A stretch of 64,000 nucleotides of DNA from Symsagittifera roscoffensis (GCF_963678635.1 NC_087066.1:12756517-12820516); one strand, 5' to 3'. Shown: positions 20,531 through 33,333, numbered from the stretch's first letter. Translations and numbers: made by a program. Notes: a model not told the origin generated them from the letters alone.

Positions 20531-23059
20531 AAGTCAACGTTCATTGGATAATTTTAAGATTAGTGAACAAAAGTTCAAACAGTAGTCTCCACCCTACCGC
20601 TCTTCTCAATCAAGATTGGCAAATGCTTTTCACTGGTCTTATTTTATGGCTACATTTAACGACCAATCTTCGTTTTCGAAATCTGTTTTTGCGCTAGAAC
20701 TCGATATTAGGTGAATCGTTATGTCGAAGCATAAAAAAGCGTCAATTAATCAATGATAAAAAAGTGAACCTTCAAAATTGGAAATTACAAAGACTTTGAG
20801 GAATGAAAGCAAAATAATTGTTGTCCTTACTGCTATACCCCCTCACTAAATTTCACGTATGCAAACCCGGGTTGACCAAAAAGCCTTGAAAAATTGCTGA
20901 CGTGTTTTTATGTTGAATTAAAACATTTTCCATGCATGGCGCTACGTATGGTTACAGATTTTTTTAAAATTGTGGGTGACTTCAAATTAGACAGTTTTGA
21001 TAATTTTATCAGGGCTGTTGAGAAGTGATATGTCACCATGGGCATTTGCAATGTATAGTTACTATGGTATCATGCATTGCGCGACAAATGGATACGATGG
21101 AGACGTTTATGGCGCGACGTATGGTTAACAAGGAACCATATATGGTAATTTGTGTGGGCTTCCAATAACTGCTCTGAACGACCTCAAAATGTTGGTAGTA
21201 GAAATCTTTTTTTTCCCGCCATTCAGAGCAAAAAATTGGATCCCAAGCAAAGCAAACTGTTATCCAATGTAAAAAAGTTTACCTGATCACGCCGGAAAAT
21301 ATACCTGGTGACGGTTGAATAACTTTCATAAAACTGTATACAAAACAAACAATTCAGAAGTAAATTCAATTCAGAATAAATTCATCTGAGTACAATTCAG
21401 AATATTTATACAAACATGATTCAATTATGTGTAGGATTCAACCCTCCGTAGCTTAAAGATTCTACAAAAATTATACAAAGAACTAGGAGGTGAATTAGGT
21501 TCTCCTACCAAACCAACTAACAATTATCATGTAGAACTACGAGTCCCAGATTTGAATGTAGCTGAAAACGCTTGTGCAAAAAGTTTTCTGAGCCAGATGT
21601 GTCGTGCAAAGTTTTCTGAGCAGCAGAGATATTGAGAACATATTCAAGATACAGCCAATTGTCAACGAAAACAGTTGTATAATTCGTATGATGTCTATTG
21701 CAGTGGTGTAAAATGGTAGGTAATGGTTTAAAACAAACTTAAAGCAGAGTTTTTGATATACTCTGAGGAAAAGGTAGGAAATGTTGGACACAAATTAGCT
21801 AGAATTTAGAACTGAGCAAAATAAAAGACTTAGCAATTAGAACTGAGCAAAAAAAAGGTTTTTGCTAGAATTGTGTGGCATAGCAAAAATGATGCCCTCC
21901 TAAATTTCAAGTAAGGTGCACATTGCCGCACAATAACGTCAACTTGTAATGAAAAATTATTTCCTGGTCTTTTTCGAGACATTTTTTCAATTTTTTCCTG
22001 AAGCCTTACAAAGAAAAAGATAAATCATTTTTCGGCAATTAATCGTTTACTCTTTTCAGTAGAAGCTACGTCCAATCAATTACTGAATTTAATTATAGTT
22101 CTCGAAAAAATGAATTATTTTGAGCGTTACTTCAAAATAATTTGTAGTTTTGTAGAAATATTTTGTAGTTAGTATGTTTAGCTTCGACCTGATATACGAG
22201 CAGTCTTGTTACTGTAATCGGCAATCGAGAAAAACGCTTGGCTTTTGCAAATTACTATTTAATTGAACTAAAACACAGGCTCAAAGTTTGAGAGTTTTAG
22301 TGTTCATTGAGAAGAAATGATAGTTTTGATGCTTTTTGAAGTTTTCGTCAATGAAAGAAGTATTTTTTTCTGCAATACTGTGTTGAAGAGTACGATGTAA
22401 ATAGAAGTAGAAGTATTTGCGAAATTTTGAGGAGACGATACTTGTGGTTCAAACTTATGGAAGAAAAACTGAAGCTGAACTATGTTCAAATATCACACTA
22501 AAGTTTAGTTAAATATCAAAAAATATATATCAGCTATTTTTTAATTGTTCCTCATGTACTAAACTTATTTTCTTTCAGTCAATAATTTCAACACAATATA
22601 ATTTAATCCCTATTTAACCCGGTGAAGTAATTCTGAACTGTAAGTAGATAGCCTAGAACTATTTAGGTTATACTAAATTGAGTCATTTAACAAAAGAGTA
22701 AAAAAAATGAACTCTGAGGAGTCACAAGATTGCTCCACAGCTCAAATTGATTGAATAGTTAAATTTCTTGAAACAGAAGCGGAATAAAAAAAATTTTCGA
22801 AATCTATTAGCTAATTTAGGCAAATAAAACGTAAGCACGTGATGCTTCGCTGGTTGTAAGTATGAGACTTGAGTGACTTTTTTTCTCATTAATTGACATG
22901 AAAAGCAGTTATCACATAGTGTGGGCACCCCACAGTATAAAACAAAAGGTGATAAACGTAAAGGTTGCGTCTGGTAACGTAAAAATTTGAGCATATAGCT
23001 TTCCTCTATTCCGTTTGGAGTCCCCAAATGTTTTTGCGCGTTAATTATCCACCTCAAAA
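20531..23059. other. Gene-free AT-rich region with one orphan CCCGGGTT end
   Basis: At 20866-20877 the word CCCGGGTTGACC equals the end of the element at 14875-15647, but no second end in the right orientation was found; TTTAACCCGGTG at about 22613 is a weak candidate. The word GCG(C/A)(T/G)ACGTATGGTTA occurs at about 20940 and 21110. Open frames such as 21537-21791 and 22722-23057 show no motifs. Confidence 0.4.
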
Positions 23060-23210
23060 TGATTTATAGTAGTCAAAATTGTCCAAATTTCACTCCCCCA
23101 TAGCTTTACAGCAAATGAGCACATGATTCTCTCAAATTTTGAACCTTAGGCATGAATACTTGTTATATGTTGTAGAACCACCAAATACAACTTTTTGCGC
23201 AATTTTGTTT
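23060..23210 (+). repeat. Diverged fragment related to the foldback arm
   Basis: Shares ordered words with the left arm of the 23715-25355 element: GTCAAAATTGTCCAAAT, AGCTTTAC..CAAATGA, TCTCAAATTTTGAA and AATACTTGTTAT. It is probably an older copy of the same family lying just upstream in the same orientation. Confidence 0.45.
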
Positions 23211-23714
23211 TAAAACGAAGCAATTAAAAACCGGCACATAAACTGGATTAATAAGCGTGCCAATTTGGAATGGTTTCGGAGCTGGATTTTTTCACGCTCA
23301 CAATTTATACGAACGCTCATTATTATTTGTCCCTAATTGGTCAAAATAGTCTACTTCAAACTTTTGTTTTTCCCTCTTGTTATCAAAGTCGCCTACAAAA
23401 ACCAAAAGTAAACGACTTAGAAAAAATTGTGCTCGTGACGTCAACTAACCCAATGTGCTGAGAAGTTCAGAACAATTAAAACGCATATAATGGAAGAAAA
23501 AAATGTCAGATTTTTTTGGGTGTTAACAGCAGAGCAGCAAAACAACGCAAAAAAATTTTTCAAAGATTTCTCAATCAGTAACTTACTCAATCGTGACTTC
23601 AATTAAAACTCAAAAAACGGCTTTAACGGGAATAAAAGGATTGCTGCTTTGTTCTGGGCAACATCACCTTAAAACAACCTCAATGGATGTAATTTTACAA
23701 TAATACACCAATCT

Positions 23715-25355
23715 CAAAACGACTGCTCGTATCATGATTGTTCCGACTGCCTTTTGAGGTCTATGGAGCAATAATAACATGAAAAAATTAAATGTAAAAA
23801 AAATAAGAAAGGATTTTTTTAATTTGAGATTTTTTGTGAACTTCATCCAGCCACACGCAATATAAAGTACAATGTTATAGATTTCGCTCCATATAACAGA
23901 CCAATTATGGCAAATAAGCTTCTGTCAACCAATTTTGAACAATTTCTAAGACGGATTTAATCCCCGCTTACGCGGTAATAGCGCGAAGCATATCGACCGT
24001 TAATTGTCCCAAATTGTCCAAAATGCCCATTTTTAAACCCTAAAACTTTACGAAAAATGATTCACAGGTGGAATACTCTTTCAAATTTAAGCTCAGGACA
24101 ACAATACCTTTTGAATGGTGTTTAATAATTTTCGTCAAAAAAGGCTAGTTAAAAAGTCGAAATTTGTCTGAGGAGCAAAAAACCCAACCCGAGCACAAAT
24201 ATTCCGTTACCTTCATTAGAAAAGTCGGAACAATAATGTAATAGAGCCGAGAGGTGTGCTGACACGCTTATAATTTCCACACACGCATAATTAGCATGTT
24301 TTAATTGACTGTAATCACAAGTAAATTTTTTGTCCCAAAACTCCACAGAAAATGTCAAAAAGCAACATCACCTTTTGCCAAAGTAAACGAGCTTGGTATC
24401 GTAATCTAGCCAAACGTCATCGCATTTTCTATGTAATGATTAATGAAGGTCTGCAAATGAAAGTCTGCCAAGATTTACACTAAGATCGGGTATAGATTTT
24501 TTAAATCACAAGAGCATGTAAAAAAAAACAATTTTGTCGGTATCATAGTAAAAAAAATCGTGAAAAAATCCATTTTTTGTGAAAATTGCACAAAAATTTA
24601 TGCGCATTAACTGATTCACTCGATTTCAAGGTAGGCTGTAATAGGAGAATAGAAAGACCCTAAGTTGGCTTACACTTTGATTTGAAGGCGAAAAAAAAAG
24701 AAAGAGAATGCTTCAGTATTCAGTTTATGTGCCTTGATTGCTGAAAATATTAATAATATTTGAAACTTCTGAAAACAACTTCTGAACCCCAAGTTTGTAC
24801 TAAAAAAACTATTTGTTCAAATAGTTATTGTTCCGATTTTCGTAACGAAAGTAACGGAATGTTTGTGCTCGGGGTGGTTTTGTTTTCATCAGACAAGTTT
24901 CGACATTTTAACTAGCATTTGACAAAAAAAATTTTTATCATTCAAAAAGTATTGATGTCTTGATCCTAACTTTGAAAAAAAACTTTACTTGTGATCATTT
25001 TTTTTTGTTAAGTTATGGGGGTTTAAACATTGGCATTTTGGTCAATTTGGGATAATTAACGCGCGATATATTTCGCGCGATTAACGTGAAAGCGGAGATT
25101 AAATCCTTCTTAGAAATCGTTCCAAATTGGTTGACGGAAGCTTATTTGCCAGAATTGGTTTGTTACTAGGAGCGAAATCTAGCACGTTGTTATTTATATG
25201 GCATGTGGGGGGGATGATTTCCACAAAAAATCTCAAATTAAAAAATATATATATATTTTTTTGTATTTTTAATTTTTTCATGTTAATACTGCTACTTGGA
25301 CCTTAAAAGGCAATCGTAACATTCAAAGTTTTGCCCTGATAGGAGCAGTCTTGTT
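23715..25355. mobile_element. Large foldback element, about 525-bp arms
   Basis: The left arm (about 23715-24240) and right arm (about 24826-25355) are imperfect inverted copies around a 585-bp centre. Paired landmarks, left to reversed right, are GACTGCTC, GATTTCGCTCC, GGCAAATAAGCTTC, CTAAGA(C/A)GGATTTAATC, GCGCG.A..ATATCG, GACCGTTAATTGTCCCAAA / GCGCGTTAATTATCCCAAA, and ATTCCGTTAC. There is no coding sequence; short frames inside are not domain-like. Size and design fit a foldback or MITE-type DNA transposon. Target duplications could not be fixed. Confidence 0.85.
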
Positions 25356-25689
25356 TCATATGTTGCCAATGGAATGCAGTTGGTTTTGAACCCTCTATTA
25401 GTTAACTTCAAAAAGATAAGTTTATTAAACAGCTAAGTTTATGATTACTTTTCTAGCTAACCTCTTTAACCCAAAGTTATAAAGAGATGCATTCTTAATT
25501 TTGGCTGAGTTATAATTTTTGGAATTGCAGTTAAAAGAGCAGCAAATTTTGTTGCATTAGCAGAAAATTTCACTAGGTAATTTAAGTCGCACGAAAAAAT
25601 TATGACCGATTAGCTAGCCTCCATTCAATTCGGAACAGTTTTGTTCTGCGATATAATTCGCCACGTTTAAATAACTCGCGTTACGCTCT

Positions 25690-25970
25690 CAACATTTTGA
25701 ATAAATTCTTCAAAACCCGCTAATTTAGCCCAGAGCACGGCAAAGTTGGCAATTTTCAAACTCCCAGAACTTTATAAAAAGCAATCTGTCAAAAAACATA
25801 AAATATCATTTTGTTTTTGAACTCAGCAAGATGATATCTTCAATGGGGTATAAGTTTTTGTGTTGTGCACTATTTTTTCAATCGGCAAAAATTGCTTAAC
25901 TGAAAAAAAAACTAAACCAAGCATAACTATTCCGTTTTTCTTTTTCGAAAGCCGGAACAAAAACGTGTCT
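25690..25970 (+). repeat. Second diverged fragment of the foldback family
   Basis: Similar order of words to the left arm interior of 23715-25355: AACTTTATAAAAAGCAATC, ATATCTTCAATGG, ACCAAGCATAACTATTCCG and AAAGCCGGAACAA. The match is weak but collinear, so it is probably an old relative. Confidence 0.4.
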
Positions 25971-27150
25971 CGCAACATTCCTGAAGGCGTGTCTACAGTA
26001 GTTTCAATGAGCCTGCAACCACAACTTGTTTCTCCGGTGAAAGACTATTGGTTGTGAATATATTCAACTGAAGTGGTTCAATTTTGCTTTAATAACAAAA
26101 AAATCTGAAACAATTTACAAACTTCTTGATATTGAACGATTTTCGCCATGATTCTTACTTTATGTGAACTTGATTGCTCGACAAATTTTAAAAGTCAACA
26201 AAATTTGAATTTACAGCAGTGTTGTTTTTTACTAATTGATTTAAAAAATATTGTGAACTAAGACTTCATTGTGTCGGCAACAACTCGTCTGCCGATCGTC
26301 AACACGATATTAAACACGATATTAAACAAAATTGTTGAAAAAATTTCTCAAATCAAAAATTTTTGAGCCCTAAAATCCTGGTCCCAGTTAACGGTTTTTG
26401 AGGGTTTTCAAAATTGCATGCAAAAACTTTTTGTGGGCAGATTGCTGCATATTTCTTGTTGGAAGTTTTGCGCAGTACAAAATTAAAATAAATTCGGTGT
26501 AACTGCTGTCAATCTTTTGATTAATGAAAACAATTTTGTATTCTACGCAAGATCTGGCCACAAATTTGCTATGCGAAATCAACTTCGATTTGCAATAAAC
26601 AGAATCAATTATGACTACCCGGGGCTAGGTTCTCTAGCAGATCAATTTTTTTTAGCAAACTCAAAACAATTTAACAGTCAGAACGCTAAATTTAAACGCG
26701 GTATTGGCAAGTAGAATAATAAAAATTTTAATTTTTTTTACATTTTGCTAGCCTCTTAAATCTGCTGTGCGTTAATTGCATTCCAAACCAGGAACCAATG
26801 AAAATTTTTGAAATTATTTAGTTTAAAAAACATTTTCGAAACACTTTTTCATCTTCTGTTAACCTTTTCAATCTGCTGACCGTTAAAGATAATCCAAACC
26901 AGAGACTAGTCAACTAATTTGAAGTCATTTTATTTAAAAATCTGACCATTTTTAGTCCACAAAAGTCCTAGAAATAATTAATTTTACTTTTTTCAAAAGG
27001 TTCAAATTCACATGCATGATAAAGTTTCGAAAACTGGCAAAAAAGTGATCATAGATGTTCACTTCGAGGCCAAACTGTGCACTGGATAGGCGCTTAAGGT
27101 GATGTCTGCATGTTCTCGGTTTCAAGCGACAAGTCTCTAAAAATGTTCCA
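25971..27150. other. Gene-free AT-rich spacer
   Basis: No supported gene. A diverged direct duplication is suggested by TTAACCTTTTCAATCTGCTG..CGTTAA near 26860 and AGCCTCTTAAATCTGCTGTG.GTTAA near 26750, each followed by TCCAAACCAG. Confidence 0.35.
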
Positions 27151-27154
27151 AACA

Positions 27155-28232
27155 GTAAGTGGATTCTACTTACGGCAATTCCGTGGATTAGGCGTACAAA
27201 TTTTGTAACTTAAGAATTGTCAGCTCCTTAGTTTTGTCGCGTACTCCTGCAACAAGCGAATATAGATTTTTGTTCCAGATTCCGCAAATGTTAGCGGATT
27301 CCGCAAAATGTATGGGGATTCCACAAAAATGAGTAGATTCTACAAATATGAAGAGGATAGTTTTGTTTGTTATACTGAGCTGAATTAGACCTTTCGTGAA
27401 CAATTCAGAACTGGAGCGAGATTTATGATCTAGAAAAATCTGAATTTGAAAGCAAGGTTTTTTAATAGAATCAAATAACAAATCTTAAATCATTGTTCAA
27501 GTAAAATCGTGGATGTACCACTTAAGTGTTTGAAGTAAATGAATTTTGATAATAAATCATCAAAATAACCCATGAAATAGTTTACCTGTTTTTTTTTCAT
27601 TCGTTCAGTATATTCGATTAGAAAGGTGTTCAATCTTTCAACTTTTGAGATGTGAAAGTGTTCATTCTTTCAGTACTTGAGATTGTAAAATTTTTCTTTC
27701 TTTCAGCATTTCAGATTGGAAAGGTGTTCTTTCATTTAGCATTTGAGATCGGAAAAATGTTCATACTTTCATTATTTGAGATTTAGCTGATGAGTTCAAA
27801 CAGTTAGCACAAACGAGGTTAAAATGTTGGACAGTCTTGCCTGATGACCCACAAAAATAGATATAACTTTAAAAATGTAATTTCAATTGGTAACTATGTA
27901 TGTTAATGGAATCCGAAAACAATGTGCAAATGCCGCTTACAATTTGCGGATTCTGCTTACAATTTGCGGAATCCACTTTAAGTTGTGGATTCTGCAGCAG
28001 CTCGTTTTCACTATACCTATAATTTAATTATTTAATTGTGAATTCCACGTTTGTAGGGTTTCCGCAAATGCTGTTGTGGGTATCGCAACTTTTCCTATTT
28101 TTGAGCAATTTTGAGCGGTTCAGTGTTTTAGGTTTTTAGATTGTCGAATCCATAATATCAAAAAGATGGTAGCAATGTTGCGGATTCCGCGACAAAACTG
28201 ATTTTGACCTGCTGCGGAATTCGCTTACATTT
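27155..28232. mobile_element. Repeat region with GCGGATTCCGC words at both ends
   Basis: GCGGATTCC(G/A)C and close forms (GCGGAATCC, GATTCTGC, TTCCGCAAATG) cluster at 27160-27340 and at 27945-28220 in both orientations, with none in between. AAGCGAATATAGATT occurs at about 27255 and 28268 as a direct repeat near the edges. By analogy with the other word-bearing elements in the window this is probably a non-autonomous DNA transposon. Ends are not defined. Confidence 0.45.
27603..27784. repeat. 33-bp tandem repeat, about 5.5 units
   Basis: Units start at about 27603, 27636, 27668, 27701, 27735 and 27767 with consensus TTTCAGCATTTGAGATTGG plus AAAGGTGTTCATTC, each differing at several positions. 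The array lies in the middle of the GCGGATTCCGC-bearing region. Confidence 0.8.
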
Positions 28233-29555
28233 CACGAAAAGCAAAGTTTGGCACAAAAAATGTACACAAGCGAATATAGATTCAAACATGCGTTTCTACA
28301 CTTCAAATTGCAATAGAAGAGAGCAATTTGCTTATGAAAACTATGATTTGATCCAATAAAAAAGCTCAATATATAAGTCTTAGTGATCACTGAGAACCTA
28401 AATAGAATAAAAACCGTTTGGATTTTTTGCAAATTTTTTGTCATCATTTGAAGTAATTTTTTCCTGAAGAACAAATTCTTGAGAAATTGATATACATACA
28501 AGAAGCAGAAGTTTGACGACTTTTTAATTTCAATTTTTAGATGACATTTGAAGTTTAATTTTGAAAAGAAATATGTACAAATCCCATTACAAAGATTAGC
28601 TAATAAAAGAAAAACAAAACAAAACATAGATAACCGGTTACTGTGCAAGTAGCACAGCATGTTCTGGACCATATTCCATAAAAAACTAGCTATTTTTTTA
28701 TAAATTACTGTCGCTTTTTCTGTGTATTTTGATAAAGGTTTTGACATAAAACTATAATTCAGACATATTTGACAGTCATAATAATATAGGCAAACCGTAC
28801 AACAGCTTTTGAAAAAAATGACCATATCTACTCCAACTAAAAGTTTTTAGCTCTTCTGCTTCAATTTCTGTTTATTTGGATGAAAAAATTTTGAGCTGTG
28901 TGAGTAGATGGTTTCCAAATATCTCGAACTTTAACAGAAAACTCATATAAAATAGTTAGTGAGCAAGTTGAAAGCTGTTCCACGTCTCAGACTGGTGAAA
29001 TGTCAAGTTTCTTCAGATCTAACTTTTTTTTGTTTTCTAATAGATAAAGTATGTTTTTCAACGCATTATTCAACATAGATTTAGCTTATAACTTAAAACG
29101 GTTTTTACAGCCTGAATGTAATATAATCTTTTGCACATAACAGAGGTTTTTTTAATCTGTGAAACCTGTGACATTTTGTTGAATATCCTGTGACATTTAA
29201 TTGCTTAAGGTTAGCTAAGCTATGGCTAATTTATAAGAACTCAACTTGTAAAATGTAGCGCACGAGCGATTTAAACCCAAAATAATATGATTGCTGGGCA
29301 CCATCACTACCGATGCGCCACAACATGAGCAACTAAATTATCATTTCTGAATTGCGACAATAATTCGATATCGACAATAATTTAATGCGACGATGAATTG
29401 CTTCAATTTATGGTGCCAATTCATCAGAAACGTCATGAAAATCTAGTTCAAAGGTCCTGAAAAACGCGAGTGCTTACCAGTTCTAACCAATTTGTTGACC
29501 GCTACTTTAATGAGCTTTTGAAAAATTTTAACCGGAACTTTTTAAACATACTTTG
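28233..29555. other. Gene-free AT-rich region
   Basis: The longest open frame (minus 28232-28825, 197 codons) is Phe/Leu/Lys/Cys-rich without domain motifs and is judged chance. GACATTTTGTTGAATATCCTG-like words repeat locally near 29160-29195. Nothing else supported. Confidence 0.4.
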
Positions 29556-30379
29556 TGAGTTATAACCGATGTGGTTAACTCATAGAGTAATTTCGGATAG
29601 GGTACACCGTCTGCTCGTCACGCTATCTTATTTTCGGCCGGATAGATTCGTGCAACTTCTTAGTCTAATACCGATCCTAATCTTACTCTTATACTATCTA
29701 GTCTCAGGTTGTTTAACTAGTCTCTGCTAGGCTCAATAGATCTAGGGTATACTGGTTTATTGCGGCTGCTGAAGTTCTCTTGGAGAGGCAACTAATTTCT
29801 AAGTTAAATTCAAATCTCTCTGGTGCTGAAATTACAAGTAATTTCAGCACTTACAAATAAGTGGGTTGTTAGTTAGATGGATCATGATTGGTTAATATTA
29901 AATACTTTACAGTGGTAAAATATCTAATTTATCCAATCATAAAATGTAGTTTAGATCAGGTTCCACCCATCCGGGTTTTACAGAGTTTTTTAGAATTGTC
30001 TTTCTGCAATTCAAAGGATGGATGATGGACGTTGGTATTTGGCGAACATCATATTTCTTCTGGGTTCTCTTGTTAGAGAAGTTCCAGGTTCAATCGTTGT
30101 GTCTTCTCATGACAACGACTGGGTTTTCGCAACAAACTCAAATCTGATTTCAGAATGGTTTGCTATGACAGGTTTTTCTGTTTCATGTAGAGAACTTCTT
30201 TTGTGTTCAACCTAGTCTGGGAATGGCGTGGAGATTGTGCGTGGAGGGGATGCCTGGTTACTCGGATCTGTACGTATTTATGATCTAAACTACATTTTAT
30301 GATTGGATAAATTAGATATTTTACCACTGTAAAGTATTTAATTTATCCAATCATAAAATGTAGTTTAGATCAGGTTCCA
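29556..30379 (-). mobile_element. Deletion derivative of the large LTR element, TTTG target duplication
   Basis: On the minus strand: a short 5' LTR fragment (30379 down to about 30285), 3' internal sequence matching about 49500-49824 of the large element (shared GTACAGATCC, GGCAT.CCCTCCA, ATGATGTTCGCCAAATACC, CCGGATGGG), and a full 3' LTR (29965 down to 29556). TTTG flanks both ends (29552-29555 and 30380-30383). It carries no gene, so it would need proteins from a relative. The 5' fragment is a near-perfect palindrome with its centre flipped relative to a normal LTR. Confidence 0.85.
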
Positions 30380-31285
30380 TTTGTCCTTGACATCGAAACT
30401 GAAGTTTCAACTATTTTTTCTAGCTAATATATCGCAGGTTTTTCTCAAACTGTTACAATGAAGGAACGTCTTGTTTTCTGCAAATACTTTTTCAGCATAC
30501 TGTTCAAAAACTGATATTTGTTCCTTTTCACCTCCTTTTTAAATTGTTCTTCAAGAACGAATTACAATAAGTTTTCTGAAGTGATTTTCTTATATTAAAA
30601 ATTGATAAAAAATGCCGCAGCATTTCTTGCGTTTAATTACTACATGGACAGTTTTTTGACTACTTTTATTATAATTTTACGAGGGGAGAACGTGAAAAAA
30701 CCCAATTGCGTAGAACTGGTTTTTTCAATTGACTGACAAAACTATTAAGTAGTTTGTATTTGAATATATCAATGTTTTTTTTCGATCTCATTATGGTTCG
30801 TCAAAAGGAAGCACTTCTAGTTCTTCTTTCGTCCATAATTTTGAACTATAATCATCAGCAGCATTTTTGCCATAATTGTGGATTATAGAGACCACATCCA
30901 CTCACTCGCTGCTCTTTTTTACCCTGAAAAGCGCACCTTAATTGAGTTTTCAGAATTTATTTCAAATTACACTGACTCACCCTCGGATACGCCTTTTTTC
31001 AATTTGATTGTAATTTGTTTCATCTGTCTGTCTTCATTTTTTGGAATTGACACAAAATGAATAGTTTGGTTGGCTAGCTGCGGTAGTTATAAATTTATCA
31101 TTAAAAAGAGTAGTTAAATTTTTTAAAATGTTGCAGCAACATATCTGAAACATTTTGGATAAAACTATTGGTTTTTACTTCCATTGTTTTATAGTTATTA
31201 CCTATGCACGATTGAAAGCTACGAATTTCAATGAGTTGGAATTAACAGATATACTTCAGTTGTTTCTGCGCATGCGTGAGCTTAT
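30380..31285. other. Spacer between the two LTR element insertions
   Basis: AT-rich DNA with no supported gene. The last four bases, TTAT (31282-31285), are the left target duplication of the large element. Confidence 0.5.
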
Positions 31286-31697
31286 TGGAACCAGATCTAA
31301 ACTACATTTTATTATTGGTTATAAATTAGATATTTTATCACTATAAAATACTTAATATTAACCAATCATGATCCATCTAACTAACAACCCACTTATTTGT
31401 AAGTGCTGAAAATACTTGTAATTTCAGCAGCAGAGAGATTTGAATTTAACTTAGAAATTAGTTACCTCTCCAAGAGACCTTTTGGCAATCGCAATAAGAC
31501 AGTATACTCTAGATCTATTGAGCCTAGCAGAGACTAGTAAAACACCCTGAGACTAGTAGATATAAGAGTAAGAATAGGATCGGTATTAGACTAAGAAGTT
31601 GCACGAATCTATCTGGCCTAAAATAAGATAGCGTGACGAGCAGACGGTGTACCCTATCCGAAATTACTCTATGAGTTAGACCAAAAAACATAACTAA
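31286..31697 (+). repeat. 5' LTR of large element
   Basis: Starts TGGAACCAGATC and ends ATAACTAA, where the 3' LTR and the minus-strand derivative have ATAACTCA; the terminal CA is thus mutated here. The first 90 bp form an imperfect palindrome (ATTGGTTATAAATTAGATA ... TTAATATTAACCAAT). A second inverted pair, AAGTGCTGAAA and TTTCAGCA, lies at about 31400-31427. No TATA box was assigned. Confidence 0.95.
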
Positions 31698-31699
31698 TC

Positions 31700-31717
31700 T
31701 GGCGCGACCATAAGTCT
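31700..31717 (+). promoter_or_regulatory. tRNA primer-binding site of large element
   Basis: Two bases after the LTR, TGGCGCGACCATAAGTCT begins with TGG, as the complement of a tRNA CCA end. The following CTCGAAT resembles the complement of a T-loop. The tRNA identity is not established; it shares the TGGCG start of several insect and retroviral primer sites. Confidence 0.65.
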
Positions 31718-33333
31718 CGAATAAGACCTTAAAAAACAAATTAGCTTAGAACTAACAAGATAGATTAGAATTAGACAAAAACATTTTTAAAAAGTTACAT
31801 GACAATAATTTACTTGAAATGTCTCTACGAATAAATAGATCAGAGCCGCAATTCCGTACAATACGAGAACTACCCGGTATTGGAAGAAGACCTCGGACAA
31901 GAGACGATCTACGACTTACGAAAAATTTTCAATGATCATTTCAGGCGCTAAACCAAACTTACTATTGTACAATAACGATTGATAAAAACACCTCAAATTG
32001 TTTCCTCCAAAACTGCAGTAAGATTCGAAAAGATATCTGAAAAATATTTATATTAAAAATGAGAATAAACATTAGTTAACATGATCGTAAAATATTAGTA
32101 TATACAAATCATCCTGTCATCTCCAGCTTCATCACCTAAACATAACAGCAATCATAAGACCACTAATATCATACAAAACTAAACCTTTTTATCAATTAAA
32201 CTTAAATTATTTCTAAAGGCCTATCCTAATTTTTACCTTTATTTGACTTAGACTTATTTAATCTAAAATTGGATCATCAAGGCTTTCCTTGGATCTCAAT
32301 TAAATATTTAAATTTAATCCATTTTATACCATTAAAATTTATATCGTGATCATCAAGGCTTATCCTTGGATCAAACAGAACAATTTTGTTCTCCCCACCC
32401 AATTAATAAAGCGTCTAACGAACTCAAACGTCGATTCACTGCCCAAACCTTTCAAAGACCCAGGACTAATAGAAATTTTTCAATCACTCTAACCATTCTA
32501 ATTAGGCTAAATAGTGAAGAACTTCGGTTAATCATCCTTCACTTGATCCCCCCTCTTACCTGACCCAGGCTAAATCTTAATCTTAGTAAGTTTCAAATAG
32601 TACCTAACGAACTACTTGCGTTCTAATTATACTTGAACCTTGTGGATCGGTTTACTATCCTCCAACCCTTAAACACAATCACTACCCCTAAGTAAGATTA
32701 AGTAAGTTAACACCTTAACTTAGAATAGTCACGAGAAAGTAACAATCATTCTTCGAAATCGATATATACTTTTCTCTCCAACCCTGAATAAAAAGAACCA
32801 AGTTAGGCTAACCAAAAAAATTGTAAGGACTAACAGTCTAGGATATTAAAATCACTAATAACAACCTTGCATCCTTCATCCTAAACCTTATGTTACTGAA
32901 CAATTTAGGAAATAAATAAACAATCGTACTACACAATTGTGAAATAAACAACGAAACGTACGATCTTGTAATCACACCGCACAAACAAACAATTGGATGT
33001 ATTCGAACAAAACGACAAACAATAAAAAGAAAAATTTTAAGTAAACAAAGACAAATTACACAAAAAAGATTTTCAAAGCAAAGAAACGCAGTCTCTGAAT
33101 CAGAAGTCAGTAATTTAGATGCACTTTACAAACTAAAAGAATAAGTAAATAAAATTTACCCAGTCCATGATGAATTATATTTTTTTCCGATTCAGAAGCC
33201 ACATCACATTCATCAAAACAAGGAAAAAGAAGAATAAAAAAGATATACAAAAATAAACCAGTACGTTTATACAATTGGAATCAACCAATCAGACACATTG
33301 AACATTACGCACTAACAGTCATAAAACGGAAAA
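31718..33333 (+). other. Untranslated leader of large element
   Basis: 1.6 kb without domain-like ORFs. It contains a duplicated motif GATCATCAAGGCTT(T/A).CCTTGGATC at about 32273 and 32348 and several GTAAGT words (for example near 32585 and 32700) that could act as splice donors. A packaging signal would be expected in such a leader; none can be recognised by eye. Confidence 0.6.

Noticed and set aside
22722-23057. 111-codon minus-strand open frame with some Cys
   Set aside because: No recognisable motif, and partly overlaps a fragment of the foldback family.
28232-28825. 197-codon minus-strand open frame
   Set aside because: Composed mainly of Phe, Leu, Lys, Cys and Tyr as expected from AT-rich DNA; no domain motif and no clear neighbours or repeat partner.
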